Shown here piece by piece: positions 1 to 8,175 of a stretch of DNA of 64,000 nt. Positions within the stretch are counted from its first letter, which is position 1, and every line of letters begins with the position of its first letter. Source of the stretch: RYN-230 sp963723595 (lineage in GTDB: Bacteria > Actinomycetota > Actinomycetes > Streptosporangiales > Streptosporangiaceae); assembly GCA_963723595.1 (NCBI GenBank), contig CAVRRQ010000001.1, positions 930,001 through 994,000 of the forward strand, given 5' to 3'. A program made the position numbers and the translations under genes. The notes beneath the pieces were generated by a model, which was not told the origin of the DNA, made no database searches, and saw only the letters and a list, made by a program, of their open reading frames with translations.

Positions 1-360
1 GACCGGGTGGCTGGCCTGCCGGTGCTGCGGGCCAGCGCGGCCGCGGCGCTGCTGCTCTACCCGGCCTTCCTGCTGGTGCCGGGCTTCCCGGCCAAGCTGG
101 CCGTGCTGGCCGCGCTGACCGTCGCCACCTCACCCTGGTACCCGGTGGCCCAGGCCCAGCTGTATGCCAGCCTGCCTGGGCAGAGCGGCATCGCGGTCAC
201 GCTGAGCAGCGCCGCCGCGCTAGTCGGCGGGCTCGGCCCGCTGGCCGTCGGGTTCGCCGCCGAGCAGGCCGGCCTGGCGGTCACGCTCAGCGGCCTGGTG
301 CTGGCCCCGGCTACCGTGCTGTATCTGGCGTGGCGGCGAACCGGTGCGCCGTGTGGCTGA
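1..360 (+). CDS. MFS transporter, C-terminal part (cut by window edge)
   Basis: The frame is open from base 1, so the gene begins upstream of the window; only about 119 C-terminal residues are visible. They are almost entirely hydrophobic, with three or four membrane segments rich in Ala, Leu and Val, and a short basic tail ending in WRRTGAPCG, as expected for the last helices of a 12-TM major facilitator exporter. The substrate cannot be told from this part. Its last 50 bases overlap tail to tail with the PPOX gene on the other strand. Confidence 0.7.
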   Translation, partial: DRVAGLPVLRASAAAALLLYPAFLLVPGFPAKLAVLAALTVATSPWYPVAQAQLYASLPGQSGIAVTLSSAAALVGGLGPLAVGFAAEQAGLAVTLSGLVLAPATVLYLAWRRTGAPCG

Positions 361-838
361 ACGTACCCTTGGCGAAGGCCAGAACCTTGGCCGGGGCGAC
401 CGCGAAGACCAGCACCGGGCTGCCCTCCATGTGCTGGAAAGACCCGTCGCGGACCTGGAACTGCCAGGACCCGTCCCACTTCGCGGTCCACGCCTCGGCC
501 AGCCGCCGGAGCAGGGCTTCGTCGCTGACCTGGACGGCGTCGCCCTCCACCACCACGTCCAGGCCGCTCTGCCAGCCGTTGCACCCGGTGGTCAGGATCA
601 CGTGCGGGTTGGCCGCCAGGTTGCTGGCTTTCTGCTCGGTGGGCCCGGTGCAGAAGTGCAGCGCCTCGTCCAGCCACACCGCCACCAGCGGGGTGACGTG
701 CGGCCGGCCGTCGGCCCGGACCGTGGTCAGCCAGAACAGCTCGGCCTCGGCCAGCACCCGGCGGGTCTCGGCCCACCCGGTGGCGGCCGCGGCCGGGTCG
801 CTGTACCGCTGGTCGAGCGTGGTCACTGGGGTGTTCAT
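311..838 (-). CDS. Pyridoxamine 5'-phosphate oxidase family (PPOX/FMN-binding split barrel) protein
   Basis: 175 residues from the ATG at 838, which is preceded by GGAAGG at good spacing; the longer upstream reading frame lacks protein-like sequence. The core has the split-barrel pattern of general-stress and F420/FMN-binding PPOX proteins: a WLTTVRADGRPHVTPL strand pair near residues 36-51, then CTGPTEQKASNL, where the EQK-x-NL motif contacts the cofactor phosphate, and an HVILTTG strand. Such proteins reduce small substrates with F420H2 or FMNH2 or bind haem or flavin; which applies here is unknown. It probably stands alone, convergent with the MFS gene (50-bp overlap). Confidence 0.8.
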   Translation of the reverse strand: MNTPVTTLDQRYSDPAAAATGWAETRRVLAEAELFWLTTVRADGRPHVTPLVAVWLDEALHFCTGPTEQKASNLAANPHVILTTGCNGWQSGLDVVVEGDAVQVSDEALLRRLAEAWTAKWDGSWQFQVRDGSFQHMEGSPVLVFAVAPAKVLAFAKGTFSHTAHRFAATPDTAR

Positions 839-921
839 CTGGGCACCTTCCCGGATCGTGGGCCTCGCGCGGCCCGGCCGGGCCGGCCCGCAACTACTGT
901 GACGGCCGGCGGCCCGCGGAA

Positions 922-1737
922 TCACCGGTGGGCGGTGAGGCCGGCCACGAAGTCGCGCAGCAGCCCGGCGAGTTCCTCCGTGCTGGCCTGGCGGACCTGG
1001 CTGTCCATCTCGGCCGCGTCCGCGCCGACTACGATCCGGGCCGGCGGGTCGGCGGCCGCGATGCAATCCTCGATCACCCGGGCCACCTCGTCCGGGTCCC
1101 CGGCGTGGCGCAGCGCCGCGGCGTTGCGCGCCATCAGCGCGCCGAACGGCGCGGCATACGCGGAGCCGGCTGCCACCGCGTAGTCCGGCAGCCGCGCGGA
1201 CATCGCGGTGCGGAACAGGCCCGGGGCGACCACGGTGACGAATACGCCGAACGGGTGCACCTCGGCGCCGAGCACGGCGCTGAGGCTGGCCAGCGCCGCC
1301 TTCGACGCCGAGTACCAGCCACCGAACGGCGCCGGCGCGATGTCGTTGGCCGAGGTCACGTTGATGATCCGGCCGCCGCCCTGGGCCCGCATGACCGGCA
1401 GCGCCGCGCTGGCCAGGCGCAGCGGACCGAACACGTTCACCTCGAAGATCCGGTGCGCCTCCGGGTCGGCGGTCTCCTCCAGCGGGGCCAGGCTCCCGGC
1501 GCCGGCGTTGTTGACCAGCACGTCCAGCCGTCCGGCGGCGGCCGTGACGGACCGGATCGCGGCGCTGGCCGCCGCCGGGTCGGCGACGTCCAGCGGCAGC
1601 GGGGTCACGCCGCCGGGCAGCGCGGCGCGGGTGGGCTGACGTGACCCGCAGAACACCTGATGCCCGGCCGCGGCCAGCCGCCGCACCGTGGCCAGGCCTA
1701 TCCCGCTGCTGCCGCCGGTCACCAGGACAACCGCCAT
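922..1737 (-). CDS. SDR family NAD(P)-dependent oxidoreductase
   Basis: 271 residues, the typical length of a classical short-chain dehydrogenase. The N-terminus carries the nucleotide-binding TGGSSGIG motif (residues 7-14), followed by NNAG near residue 92 and the YSASK catalytic Tyr-Lys pair near residue 157, with the catalytic Ser in INVTSAND. Residues after the second beta strand (GSRQPTR, with a basic residue) favour NADP. The substrate is not predictable. It is a single gene on the minus strand; the ABC exporter operon ends just beyond its start. Confidence 0.88.
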   Translation of the reverse strand: MAVVLVTGGSSGIGLATVRRLAAAGHQVFCGSRQPTRAALPGGVTPLPLDVADPAAASAAIRSVTAAAGRLDVLVNNAGAGSLAPLEETADPEAHRIFEVNVFGPLRLASAALPVMRAQGGGRIINVTSANDIAPAPFGGWYSASKAALASLSAVLGAEVHPFGVFVTVVAPGLFRTAMSARLPDYAVAAGSAYAAPFGALMARNAAALRHAGDPDEVARVIEDCIAAADPPARIVVGADAAEMDSQVRQASTEELAGLLRDFVAGLTAHR

Positions 1738-1762
1738 GCGGCGACGGTAACAGGCCGGGTGT

Positions 1763-4081
1763 TCATTCGTTTCTGGCGACTTCGGGTCCGGTGATGCGGG
1801 CCAGCAGCGGGAAGGTGGCCGCGATGATGCCCAGGGCGGCCACGATGCCGCCCGCGGTGAGCAGGTAGTAGGCGGCGCCGGGCGGCACCATCGGGTGCTG
1901 CATCTCCAGGGCGGCGTACATCGCGGCGGCGCCGAACCCGGTGCCGATCGCGACGGCGGCGACGGCGAGCAGTGGGACGGCGCTTTCCAGCGCGACGACG
2001 CGGCGCAGCGTGGCGAGCCGGGCGCCGGTGAGCCGCAGCAGGCTGAAGGGCCGCTTGCGGTCAGCCAGCCCGGCCGCGATGCCCGCGGCCAGCGTGCAGC
2101 CGGCGATCGGCAGGCTGACCAGGATCACCGTGTTCGCGAGCTGCTGGTAACCGGTGTTGGTGGGATTCGACAGCGCTTTCAGCTCGCCGACGGTGGACGG
2201 GACGGCGTCGCCGAGATAGGCGTGATAGGCGGGTTCGTTCTCCAGCATCGTCCTGGCCTGCTCGACCGGAGGCACGGTGCCGTTCGTCGCCACGTCGATG
2301 CCGTCCACCGGGCGGCTGTCCAGCCGGGTGGCCGGGACGTCCGCGGCCGGCCAGGTGATCGTGGTGGCGTCCACGAAGTACAGCGGCCCGCCGAACCCGT
2401 CGGCCGGGAACGCCGCCGCGGCCGCCCCGGCGGGGCAGCGGCCCAGCACGCGAACCGCCGCGAGCTGCGCGCAGGAGACCACGCCGGCCGGAACCGGACC
2501 GGTGCCGTCGGGGGTATCGCCGAGGTGGTGAAAGTCCGCGGGGATGGTCAGCCCGGGGTCCGCGCGGACCACGGCCACCCCGCGCACACCGTGAATTCTG
2601 CTCAGCTTGGCCGCCAGCGGCGCGGCGGGTGCGGCCGGTCCCGGCCTGGCCTGCTGGCCCGCCAGCTGGTCGGTCAGTACCGCCGTCTCCGCGGCACCGA
2701 CCGACGGCGTGAGCTGCTGGGCGTTCCACGTGGTGATGCCCACCACGGCAACAGTGGTGACGAACAAGGCGAGCACCAGGCCGCTGACGGCGCGGAAGGC
2801 GCCCCTCGGGTCGTCGGCGAGGCGGCGGGCGGCGAGCAGCGTGCCGGGGCGGCTGGTCCGCCGGGCCATGACCCGGGCGATGGCCATGGTGAGCCATGGG
2901 CCCGCCAGGACCAGGCCGGCGATGATGAGCGCGAAGCCGGGCACCACCGCCAGGTCCTGCCCGGTCGGGCTGGCGGGCTTGCCGTGCACGGTGAAGAACC
3001 CGAGCTCGGCGAAGCCGGCCAGCAGCGGGAGTATCTGCCAGGCCCGCGGCGGTGGTGGCGTGGCCCGGCGGGTGACGCCGAGCGGGGAGATGCGCACCCG
3101 GCGCAGCGCCAGCCGGGCCGCCACAGCGGCGGCTACCGGCACGCCGATCGCGACAATGAGGGCGTCCCGCAGGCTGAGCGACAGCTCGGCGGGGAAGAAC
3201 GGCTGGCCGATGAACGGGATGCCCGCGACTGGGATGCGCAGCAGGAAGAAGATCCCGAACCCGGCCGCGACCCCGGCCACCCCGGCCACCACCGACTCGG
3301 TGGCGGCGAGCAGGGAGACCTGCCGGCGGGTCGCCCCGACCAGGCGCATCGCCGCGAACCGCTGCTCGCGGCGGGCCGTCGACAGCCGGGTCGCGGTGGC
3401 GATGAAGATCAGCACCGGCGCGAGGATGGCCAGCGCCACGACGGACAACAGGAGGTCAACGGCGCTTTGCTCGCCGCCCGCGTCGAGCGGGATGAAGCTC
3501 AGGCCTCTGGGGTTGGCCCGGCCGCCGAAGTTGGCCGGTACCTTCGTCGGGATCGACGTCACCGGCACGCTGTCCGGGGTGTGCGCCAGCTGCGCCGGGG
3601 TGTGCCCGATGATGATGACCAGCGTGTCCGGCGACGGCAGCGCCACGTCGCCGATGACTCCGGCCAGGCGGCCGGGGTAGCGGTCGGCCAGCTGGTCCGC
3701 CGGGAGGGAGCGCAGCAGCGCGGCGAGCGCGGGCGAGGCGTAGTACTGGCCCGGCGCCGGGTCACGGGAGAGGCCCGGCGGCACCGGCGACGAGGCGCCG
3801 GTGGCGGCCACGTCGAAGCGGGTGATCGTCCGGCCGTCGAACGTGTCGCCGCTGGGGTGCCACCACAGCGGGGCGATGCCCGCCGCCGGGCCGGCGGGCA
3901 CGGACGCGGTGCCGGTCCAGAACCAGGCGTGGCGGTTGTTCCAGGAGAGGGCCGCGTTGGTCGCGGCCACGGCGGTCAGCAGCAGCCCGACGCCGAGGCC
4001 GACCGCGACGGCCAGGACGGTCAGCCGGGTGAGGGCCTCGCGGCCGCCGGTGACCACCAGCTGCAGCCCGAGGCGGATCAT
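1763..4081 (-). CDS. ABC transporter permease, FtsX/MacB-like
   Basis: 772 residues with an N-terminal membrane segment, a large extracytoplasmic domain, a three-helix FtsX-type block (around residues 210-330), two more helices, a second extracytoplasmic domain and a C-terminal three-helix FtsX block. The RREQRFAAMRLVGATRRQVSLLAATES stretch (residues about 236-262) is the characteristic cytoplasmic coupling segment of this permease class. Its ATG overlaps the stop of the ATPase gene (ATGA), so the two are translationally coupled. Together they probably form a type VII mechanotransmission exporter or lipid/peptide transporter controlled by the adjacent PadR repressor. Confidence 0.9.
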   Translation of the reverse strand: MIRLGLQLVVTGGREALTRLTVLAVAVGLGVGLLLTAVAATNAALSWNNRHAWFWTGTASVPAGPAAGIAPLWWHPSGDTFDGRTITRFDVAATGASSPVPPGLSRDPAPGQYYASPALAALLRSLPADQLADRYPGRLAGVIGDVALPSPDTLVIIIGHTPAQLAHTPDSVPVTSIPTKVPANFGGRANPRGLSFIPLDAGGEQSAVDLLLSVVALAILAPVLIFIATATRLSTARREQRFAAMRLVGATRRQVSLLAATESVVAGVAGVAAGFGIFFLLRIPVAGIPFIGQPFFPAELSLSLRDALIVAIGVPVAAAVAARLALRRVRISPLGVTRRATPPPPRAWQILPLLAGFAELGFFTVHGKPASPTGQDLAVVPGFALIIAGLVLAGPWLTMAIARVMARRTSRPGTLLAARRLADDPRGAFRAVSGLVLALFVTTVAVVGITTWNAQQLTPSVGAAETAVLTDQLAGQQARPGPAAPAAPLAAKLSRIHGVRGVAVVRADPGLTIPADFHHLGDTPDGTGPVPAGVVSCAQLAAVRVLGRCPAGAAAAAFPADGFGGPLYFVDATTITWPAADVPATRLDSRPVDGIDVATNGTVPPVEQARTMLENEPAYHAYLGDAVPSTVGELKALSNPTNTGYQQLANTVILVSLPIAGCTLAAGIAAGLADRKRPFSLLRLTGARLATLRRVVALESAVPLLAVAAVAIGTGFGAAAMYAALEMQHPMVPPGAAYYLLTAGGIVAALGIIAATFPLLARITGPEVARNE

Positions 4082-4794
4082 GGCCTGGCCCCGGTGAGCG
4101 TGCTGACCGTGCCGTCGCGGACGATGACCTCCCGGTCGGCGTAGGCGGCGATCCGGGCGTCGTGGGTGACCAGGACGACGGTGGTGCCATGCTCCCGGGC
4201 CGCGGCGGTGAGCAGGTCCATCACCAGCTCCCCGGACACCGAGTCCAGTGACCCGGTCGGCTCGTCGGCGAACAGCACCGCCGGGTCGGCGACCAGGCCG
4301 CGGGCCAGCGCGACGCGCTGCGCCTGCCCGCCGGACAGCTCCCCGGACCGGCGGTGCTCAAGCCCGTCCAGGCCAAGCGGGCCAAACCAGTTCCTGGCCG
4401 CCGTCCGCGCCGGGCCGCGGCGGGTGCCGGACAGCAGCAGCGGCAGGGCGACGTTCTCTTCCGCGGTCAGCTCGGGGACCAGCTGGCCGGTCTGGAATAC
4501 GAACCCGAACCGGTCCCGGCGCAGCGCGCTGCGCCGCTCATCGCTCCGGGTGTCCAGCCGCTGCCCGCCGAACCAGACCTCGCCCTGCTCCGGGAGCAGG
4601 ATGCCGGCCAGGCAGTGCAGCAGGGTGGACTTGCCGGAGCCGCTCGGCCCCATGACCGCGACGATCTCGCCCGGCCGGACGGTGAGCGAGGCGCCGCGCA
4701 GCGCGGGTGTCTGGCCGAACGACTTCACCACGTCCCGCGCCTCGACAATGACCCCGGTCCTGGGTTCCGCAGCGGCGGGGAGATTCGCGGTCAC
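4078..4794 (-). CDS. ABC transporter ATP-binding protein (LolD/MacB type)
   Basis: 238 residues from a GTG whose last two bases are the first two of the PadR TGA stop (GTGA overlap); the longer ORF merely runs back into the PadR gene. It shows Walker A GPSGSGKS, a Q-loop (FVFQTGQLVPELTAEENV), signature LSGGQAQRVALARG, Walker B VLFADEPTGSLD and the H-loop THD. It powers the FtsX-like permease that follows with an ATGA overlap. The order padR-ATPase-permease in one tightly overlapping operon indicates a PadR-regulated efflux system. Confidence 0.93.
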   Translation of the reverse strand: MTANLPAAAEPRTGVIVEARDVVKSFGQTPALRGASLTVRPGEIVAVMGPSGSGKSTLLHCLAGILLPEQGEVWFGGQRLDTRSDERRSALRRDRFGFVFQTGQLVPELTAEENVALPLLLSGTRRGPARTAARNWFGPLGLDGLEHRRSGELSGGQAQRVALARGLVADPAVLFADEPTGSLDSVSGELVMDLLTAAAREHGTTVVLVTHDARIAAYADREVIVRDGTVSTLTGARP

Positions 4795-5315
4795 TGCTGC
4801 ACCGCCCGCTGGAGCAGATCCAGCCGGGCCGCGGTGTGGTCGATCCATCGCAGGTCAGCCTCCAGCCGGTAGAGCGCATGGTTGGCGAGGAGCACGCCGA
4901 GCTGATCGGAGTCCCGCTTGAGATCGGTGAGCTCGCGCATCCGCTGCAGGTGCGCCGCCCGCTGGACATCCAGGTACTTGTCCGCCGCCCGGCCGAGCAT
5001 CAGGGCGAGCACCACCTTGGCGAACAGCTCGCTCTGCAGATCCGGCTCCGGCGGGGCCGGCTCGGCCAGCCACCGCTGCACATCGGCCATGCCTGCCTCG
5101 GTGATCACGTACCGGCGCCGTTCCGGCCCGGCGCCCTGCTCGGCCGGCCCGGCGACCGCCTTCCCGTCCCTGGCCAGCCGGGACAGGGTCGCGTACACCT
5201 GGCTGTAGCGCAGCGGCCTGCCCTGGCCGAAGTACACGTCGTAGTCCCGTTTCAGGTCGTATCCATGGCTTGGCCCCCGCTCAAGCAGGCCAAGCAAGGT
5301 CAGCGGAACACTCAT
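4791..5315 (-). CDS. PadR family transcriptional regulator
   Basis: 174 residues. The N-terminal winged helix begins LTLLGLLERGPSHGYDLKRDYD, the hallmark PadR start, followed by the recognition region RYSQVYATLSRLARDGK; residues about 90-174 form the long helical dimerisation domain of the PadR C-terminal family. It is first in an operon with an ABC ATPase and permease, the usual arrangement for PadR repressors of multidrug exporters. The ATG lies one base from a perfect 33-bp palindrome, so the gene is very likely autoregulated. No strong Shine-Dalgarno is visible between palindrome and ATG, so the transcript may be leaderless or near so. Confidence 0.9.
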   Translation of the reverse strand: MSVPLTLLGLLERGPSHGYDLKRDYDVYFGQGRPLRYSQVYATLSRLARDGKAVAGPAEQGAGPERRRYVITEAGMADVQRWLAEPAPPEPDLQSELFAKVVLALMLGRAADKYLDVQRAAHLQRMRELTDLKRDSDQLGVLLANHALYRLEADLRWIDHTAARLDLLQRAVQQ

Positions 5316-5316
5316 A

Positions 5317-5349
5317 ACCGGGAGAATACTCCAAGAGTATTCTCCCGGT
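5317..5349. promoter_or_regulatory. Perfect inverted-repeat operator of the PadR/ABC operon
   Basis: Two perfect 15-base arms, ACCGGGAGAATACTC and its complement GAGTATTCTCCCGGT, are separated by CAA. The site abuts the padR start codon and lies in the region where the promoter must be, as expected for an autorepressor site. The GAATACTC core resembles operators of actinobacterial PadR exporter repressors, but that comparison is from memory. Confidence 0.8.
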
Positions 5350-5489
5350 AAGTAGTTGGGCTGACTGAATTCCCGGCGGGGGCGCCCGGCCGCCGTTACG
5401 CCGGCTGCGAACGTGCCTCGCCGGGCGGCCGGAGGCTGGATACGTTGGCCTCACGCAGGCCCGGACGACGGCCCAGGGAGGCGACGCCG

Positions 5490-5879
5490 ATGGCTGGCCC
5501 ACTCGGCCGCACGCCGCAGCAGCGGCCCAGGCCACTGCTGCGCACGACGATCGGCGAGGTGCTGCGGCGCACCCGGCGGGCCCAGGGCCGCACGCTGGCC
5601 GACGTGTCCCGGGCCGCCCGGGTCTCGGTGCCCTACCTGTCCGAGCTGGAACGTGGCCGCAAGGAAGCCTCCTCCGAGGTGCTGGCCGCGATCTGCGACG
5701 CGCTGCGCATCGACCTGTCCGAGCTGCTCGCCGTGGTCGGCCGCGAGCTGGCCGGGGAGCGTACCGCCACGGTCATCCGGCTCGACTCGGTCCGCGGCGG
5801 CGCGGTGGTTAACCCGGTGGCCCGCCCGGTGCAGCGGCCGTCCCGGGGCGGCGGCGACGTGGTCTGCCTGGCCGCCTGA
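5490..5879 (+). CDS. XRE-type transcriptional activator of clpP genes, PopR/ClgR-like
   Basis: 129 residues from an ATG with an excellent AGGGAGG 8 bases upstream. Residues about 19-75 form a Cro/CI helix-turn-helix (TIGEVLRRTRRAQGRTLADV, then VSVPYLSELERGRKEASSEVL), the signature of ClgR and PopR. The C-terminus is CLAA, the Ala-Ala type degron that makes Streptomyces ClgR and PopR substrates of ClpP. It lies convergent with two clpP genes without clpX or tig, the arrangement known for PopR with clpP3-clpP4. It probably activates these clpP genes and is itself destroyed by the housekeeping ClpP, forming a feedback loop. Confidence 0.82.
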   Translation: MAGPLGRTPQQRPRPLLRTTIGEVLRRTRRAQGRTLADVSRAARVSVPYLSELERGRKEASSEVLAAICDALRIDLSELLAVVGRELAGERTATVIRLDSVRGGAVVNPVARPVQRPSRGGGDVVCLAA

Positions 5880-5901
5880 TCGTGGTCAGCTGGCCTGGTG
5901 T

Positions 5902-6516
5902 TTAGCTAGCACTGGCCAGGGCGGCGGTTTCCCGGGCGGTGATGACCTCGTCGGCCAGGCCATAGGCGACGGCCTCGGCGGCGGTGAAGGTCTTGTTCCG
6001 GTCGGTGTCGTTCCTGATCTTGGTCACTGGGTGGCCGGTGTGCCGGCTCAGGATCTCGTCCACCTCGGCCCGCACCCGGACCAGCTCCTTGGCCTCGATG
6101 GCCAGGTCGGGAAGGGTGCCGCGGGACTGGCTGGACGGCTGGTGCAGCAGCACCCGGGCGTGCCGCAGCACGGCGCGCCGGCCCGGTGTGCCCGCGGACA
6201 GCAGCACGGCCGCGGCCGACGCGGCCTGCCCCATGCAGAACGTGGCCACGTCCGGCCGGATGAACTGCATCGTGTCGTAGATCGCGGTCAGCGCGCTGAA
6301 CGAGCCGCCTGGCGAGTTGATGTACAGGCTGATCTCCAGGTCGGGGCTGACCGATTCGAGGTGCAGCAGCTGGGCCATCACCACGTTGGCCACACCGTCG
6401 TCGATCTCGGTGCCGAGGAAGATGATCCGCTCGGACAGCAGCCGGGAGTAGATATCGAACGCCCGCTCGCCGGCCGCGGTGCGCTCCACCACGGTGGGGA
6501 TCGTGTACTGGCTCAT
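5902..6516 (-). CDS. clpP: ATP-dependent Clp protease proteolytic subunit, second of pair, Asn in catalytic Asp position
   Basis: 204 residues from the ATG at 6516, which shares its A with the stop of the upstream clpP (TGATG); a GTG one codon earlier is the alternative. The ClpP fold is clear: ISLYINSPGG, CMGQAASAAA with nucleophile Ser100, and LLHQPSS with His125. By alignment to the DTDRD-K motif the catalytic Asp is replaced by Asn174 (sequence DTDRNKTF). An Asn triad is known in Listeria ClpP1, which needs its partner for activity, so this subunit may work only in a mixed ClpP complex with the upstream gene product. Confidence 0.92.
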   Translation of the reverse strand: MSQYTIPTVVERTAAGERAFDIYSRLLSERIIFLGTEIDDGVANVVMAQLLHLESVSPDLEISLYINSPGGSFSALTAIYDTMQFIRPDVATFCMGQAASAAAVLLSAGTPGRRAVLRHARVLLHQPSSQSRGTLPDLAIEAKELVRVRAEVDEILSRHTGHPVTKIRNDTDRNKTFTAAEAVAYGLADEVITARETAALASAS

Positions 6517-7133
6517 CACAGGCCTGCCTTCCGGCGGCCGGCCACCACCGGCCGCACGTCGTCGAGCTGTTCCACCACGTGGTCGATGAACCCGTAGGCC
6601 AGCGCCTCCTCGGCGCTGAACCAGCGGTCCCGCAGGCTGTCCTGCTCGATCCGGTCCACCGGCTGCCCGGTGTGCTGGGCGATCAAGCTGGTCATCGTGG
6701 CCCCGGTGCGGGCCAGCTGCTCGGCGTAGATCTCCACGTCGGCGGCAGTGCCGCCGAAGCCGGCCGAGCCCTGGTGCATCAGCACCTGGGCGTGTGGCAG
6801 GCTGTACCGCTTGCCCGGGGCCCCGGCGCAGAGCAGGAACTGGCCCATGCTGGCGGCCAGCCCCATGGCCAGCGTGCTTACGTCGTTGGGGATCAGCCGC
6901 ATCGTGTCGTAGATGGCCAGCCCGGCGAGGACCGAGCCGCCGGGGGAGTTGATGTACAGGCTGATGTCGGCACGCGGGTCCTCGGCCGACAGCAGCAGCA
7001 GCTGGGCGCAGAGCCGGTTGGCCACTTGGTCGTCAACCTCGCTGCCGAGAACGATGATGCGCTGGTAGAGCAGCCGGGTGAGGAGCTGATCGTCGAGTGT
7101 CCCGGTCGGTGATTCGGCAATGGCGGCCGGCAT
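6516..7133 (-). CDS. clpP: ATP-dependent Clp protease proteolytic subunit, first of pair
   Basis: 205 residues from the ATG at 7133, preceded by GGGAG; the longer reading frame upstream does not look like ClpP. The catalytic triad is complete: Ser95 in GLAASMGQ, His120 in LMHQGSAG and Asp169 in DSLRDRW. The oxyanion strand ISLYINSPGG is intact. It is the first gene of a two-gene operon, overlapping the second clpP by one base. A TCTGCT-GAT-AGCAGA palindrome lies 72 bases upstream, a good candidate site for the PopR-like activator. It probably forms hetero-tetradecamers with the second ClpP. Confidence 0.93.
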   Translation of the reverse strand: MPAAIAESPTGTLDDQLLTRLLYQRIIVLGSEVDDQVANRLCAQLLLLSAEDPRADISLYINSPGGSVLAGLAIYDTMRLIPNDVSTLAMGLAASMGQFLLCAGAPGKRYSLPHAQVLMHQGSAGFGGTAADVEIYAEQLARTGATMTSLIAQHTGQPVDRIEQDSLRDRWFSAEEALAYGFIDHVVEQLDDVRPVVAGRRKAGL

Positions 7134-7204
7134 AGTCTCCCTGCTTTCCGCGACGGTTCGGTCATCCCCACCATGGGTCAGCAGGCCGCCACCAGCCAAA
7201 GCAA

Positions 7205-7219
7205 TCTGCTGATAGCAGA
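7205..7219. promoter_or_regulatory. Candidate PopR-type activator box upstream of the clpP operon
   Basis: Perfect palindrome TCTGCT-GAT-AGCAGA in the gap between the clpP start and the araC-type gene stop. From memory, the PopR site of the Streptomyces clpP3-clpP4 promoter is TTCTGCC-N3-GGCAGAA; the arm, spacer length and position all resemble it. This is inference from motif similarity, not proof. Confidence 0.5.
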
Positions 7220-7224
7220 GGCGC

Positions 7225-8109
7225 CTAGCGGCGGGGCTGTGCGCCGGCGTAGGCGGCCGGGGTCTGGCCGATCGCGGCCCGGAAGTCACGGGTCAGGTGG
7301 GCCTGGTCGGCGTAGCCAAGGTCGGCGGCCACCTCGGCCCAGGACACCGGGGTGCCGGCCCGGACCAGCTCGGCCGCGTCCAGCAGCCGGTACCGGCGGA
7401 TCACCCACATCGGGGACACCCCGGCGTAGCGCAGGAACATCCGCTGCAGGGTGCGCGGGCCGAGGCCGGTCAGCTCGCTCAGGTCGGCCAGCCGCCGCAC
7501 CGCCCGGTTGGTCTCGGCCAGCCGTGCGGCGCCGGCCACCTGGCTGGCCGGGCCGGCCCGCTGCAGATCTACCGCCTGCTCCAGTGCGGCGGCCAGCAGC
7601 CCGACCCGCGCGGCCTCATCCGGCGCCGCGGTGATCTGTTCAGCCAGCGCCGCCTCGGCCACGCCGATCGCGCTGCCCAGCGGCACGACCCGGTCGGTGA
7701 ACGCCGCGGCCGGCCCGGCGGTGAACGCACCCAGCCCACCGGGCCTGGTCAGCGCGGCGACGGTCCAGCCGGACCCGACGAGCAGCAGGCTGGCCAGGCC
7801 GCGGGCCACGCCATTCAGCCGGGCCTCGACCGGCCCGGGCTGCTGCTGGCCGGGGCGGGCGTTGGCGTGACCGACGCTGATGTTCGCGCCGGGGTGGGTC
7901 AGCACCTGCTGCCGGTGCGACTGCCCGGCCGGCAGGTCCCAGCGCACCGCCCAGAACCAGTCCACCAGGGCGGCCAGGGGCGGGCCGACTGGGTACCGGG
8001 TGAGCTGGACGCGCTGCCGCAGCAGCCACGGGTCGAGGATGCCGCGGCTGTCCCGCTCTACTGGCTCCGGCCCCTGCGGCTCCGGCTCCCGCCCGCTCAC
8101 CTCAGTCAC
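7225..8109 (-). CDS. AraC family transcriptional regulator
   Basis: 294 residues with a GTG start (a second in-frame GTG lies three codons in). The N-terminal half has the DUF6597-like effector domain seen in many actinobacterial AraC proteins (RYPVGPPLAALVDWFWAVRWDLP). The C-terminal AraC domain, from about residue 190, carries both helix-turn-helix units, ending in the conserved WAEVAADLGYADQAHLTRDFRAAIGQTPAAY. It lies upstream of and divergent from a TIGR03086 protein (8176), with 66 bases between the starts, so that gene is a plausible target. The effector is unknown. Confidence 0.88.
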   Translation of the reverse strand: MTEVSGREPEPQGPEPVERDSRGILDPWLLRQRVQLTRYPVGPPLAALVDWFWAVRWDLPAGQSHRQQVLTHPGANISVGHANARPGQQQPGPVEARLNGVARGLASLLLVGSGWTVAALTRPGGLGAFTAGPAAAFTDRVVPLGSAIGVAEAALAEQITAAPDEAARVGLLAAALEQAVDLQRAGPASQVAGAARLAETNRAVRRLADLSELTGLGPRTLQRMFLRYAGVSPMWVIRRYRLLDAAELVRAGTPVSWAEVAADLGYADQAHLTRDFRAAIGQTPAAYAGAQPRR

Positions 8110-8175
8110 CTTAGCTGGGCCGGCTGACGCGAATCTTCAAGCCGCCCGCGGGCCGGCCTGGCTAGCGTCTCCAGC

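Noticed and set aside
1895..4144. 749-residue plus-strand ORF
   Set aside because: Low-complexity Arg/Gln/Gly sequence opposite the ABC permease; a coding shadow.
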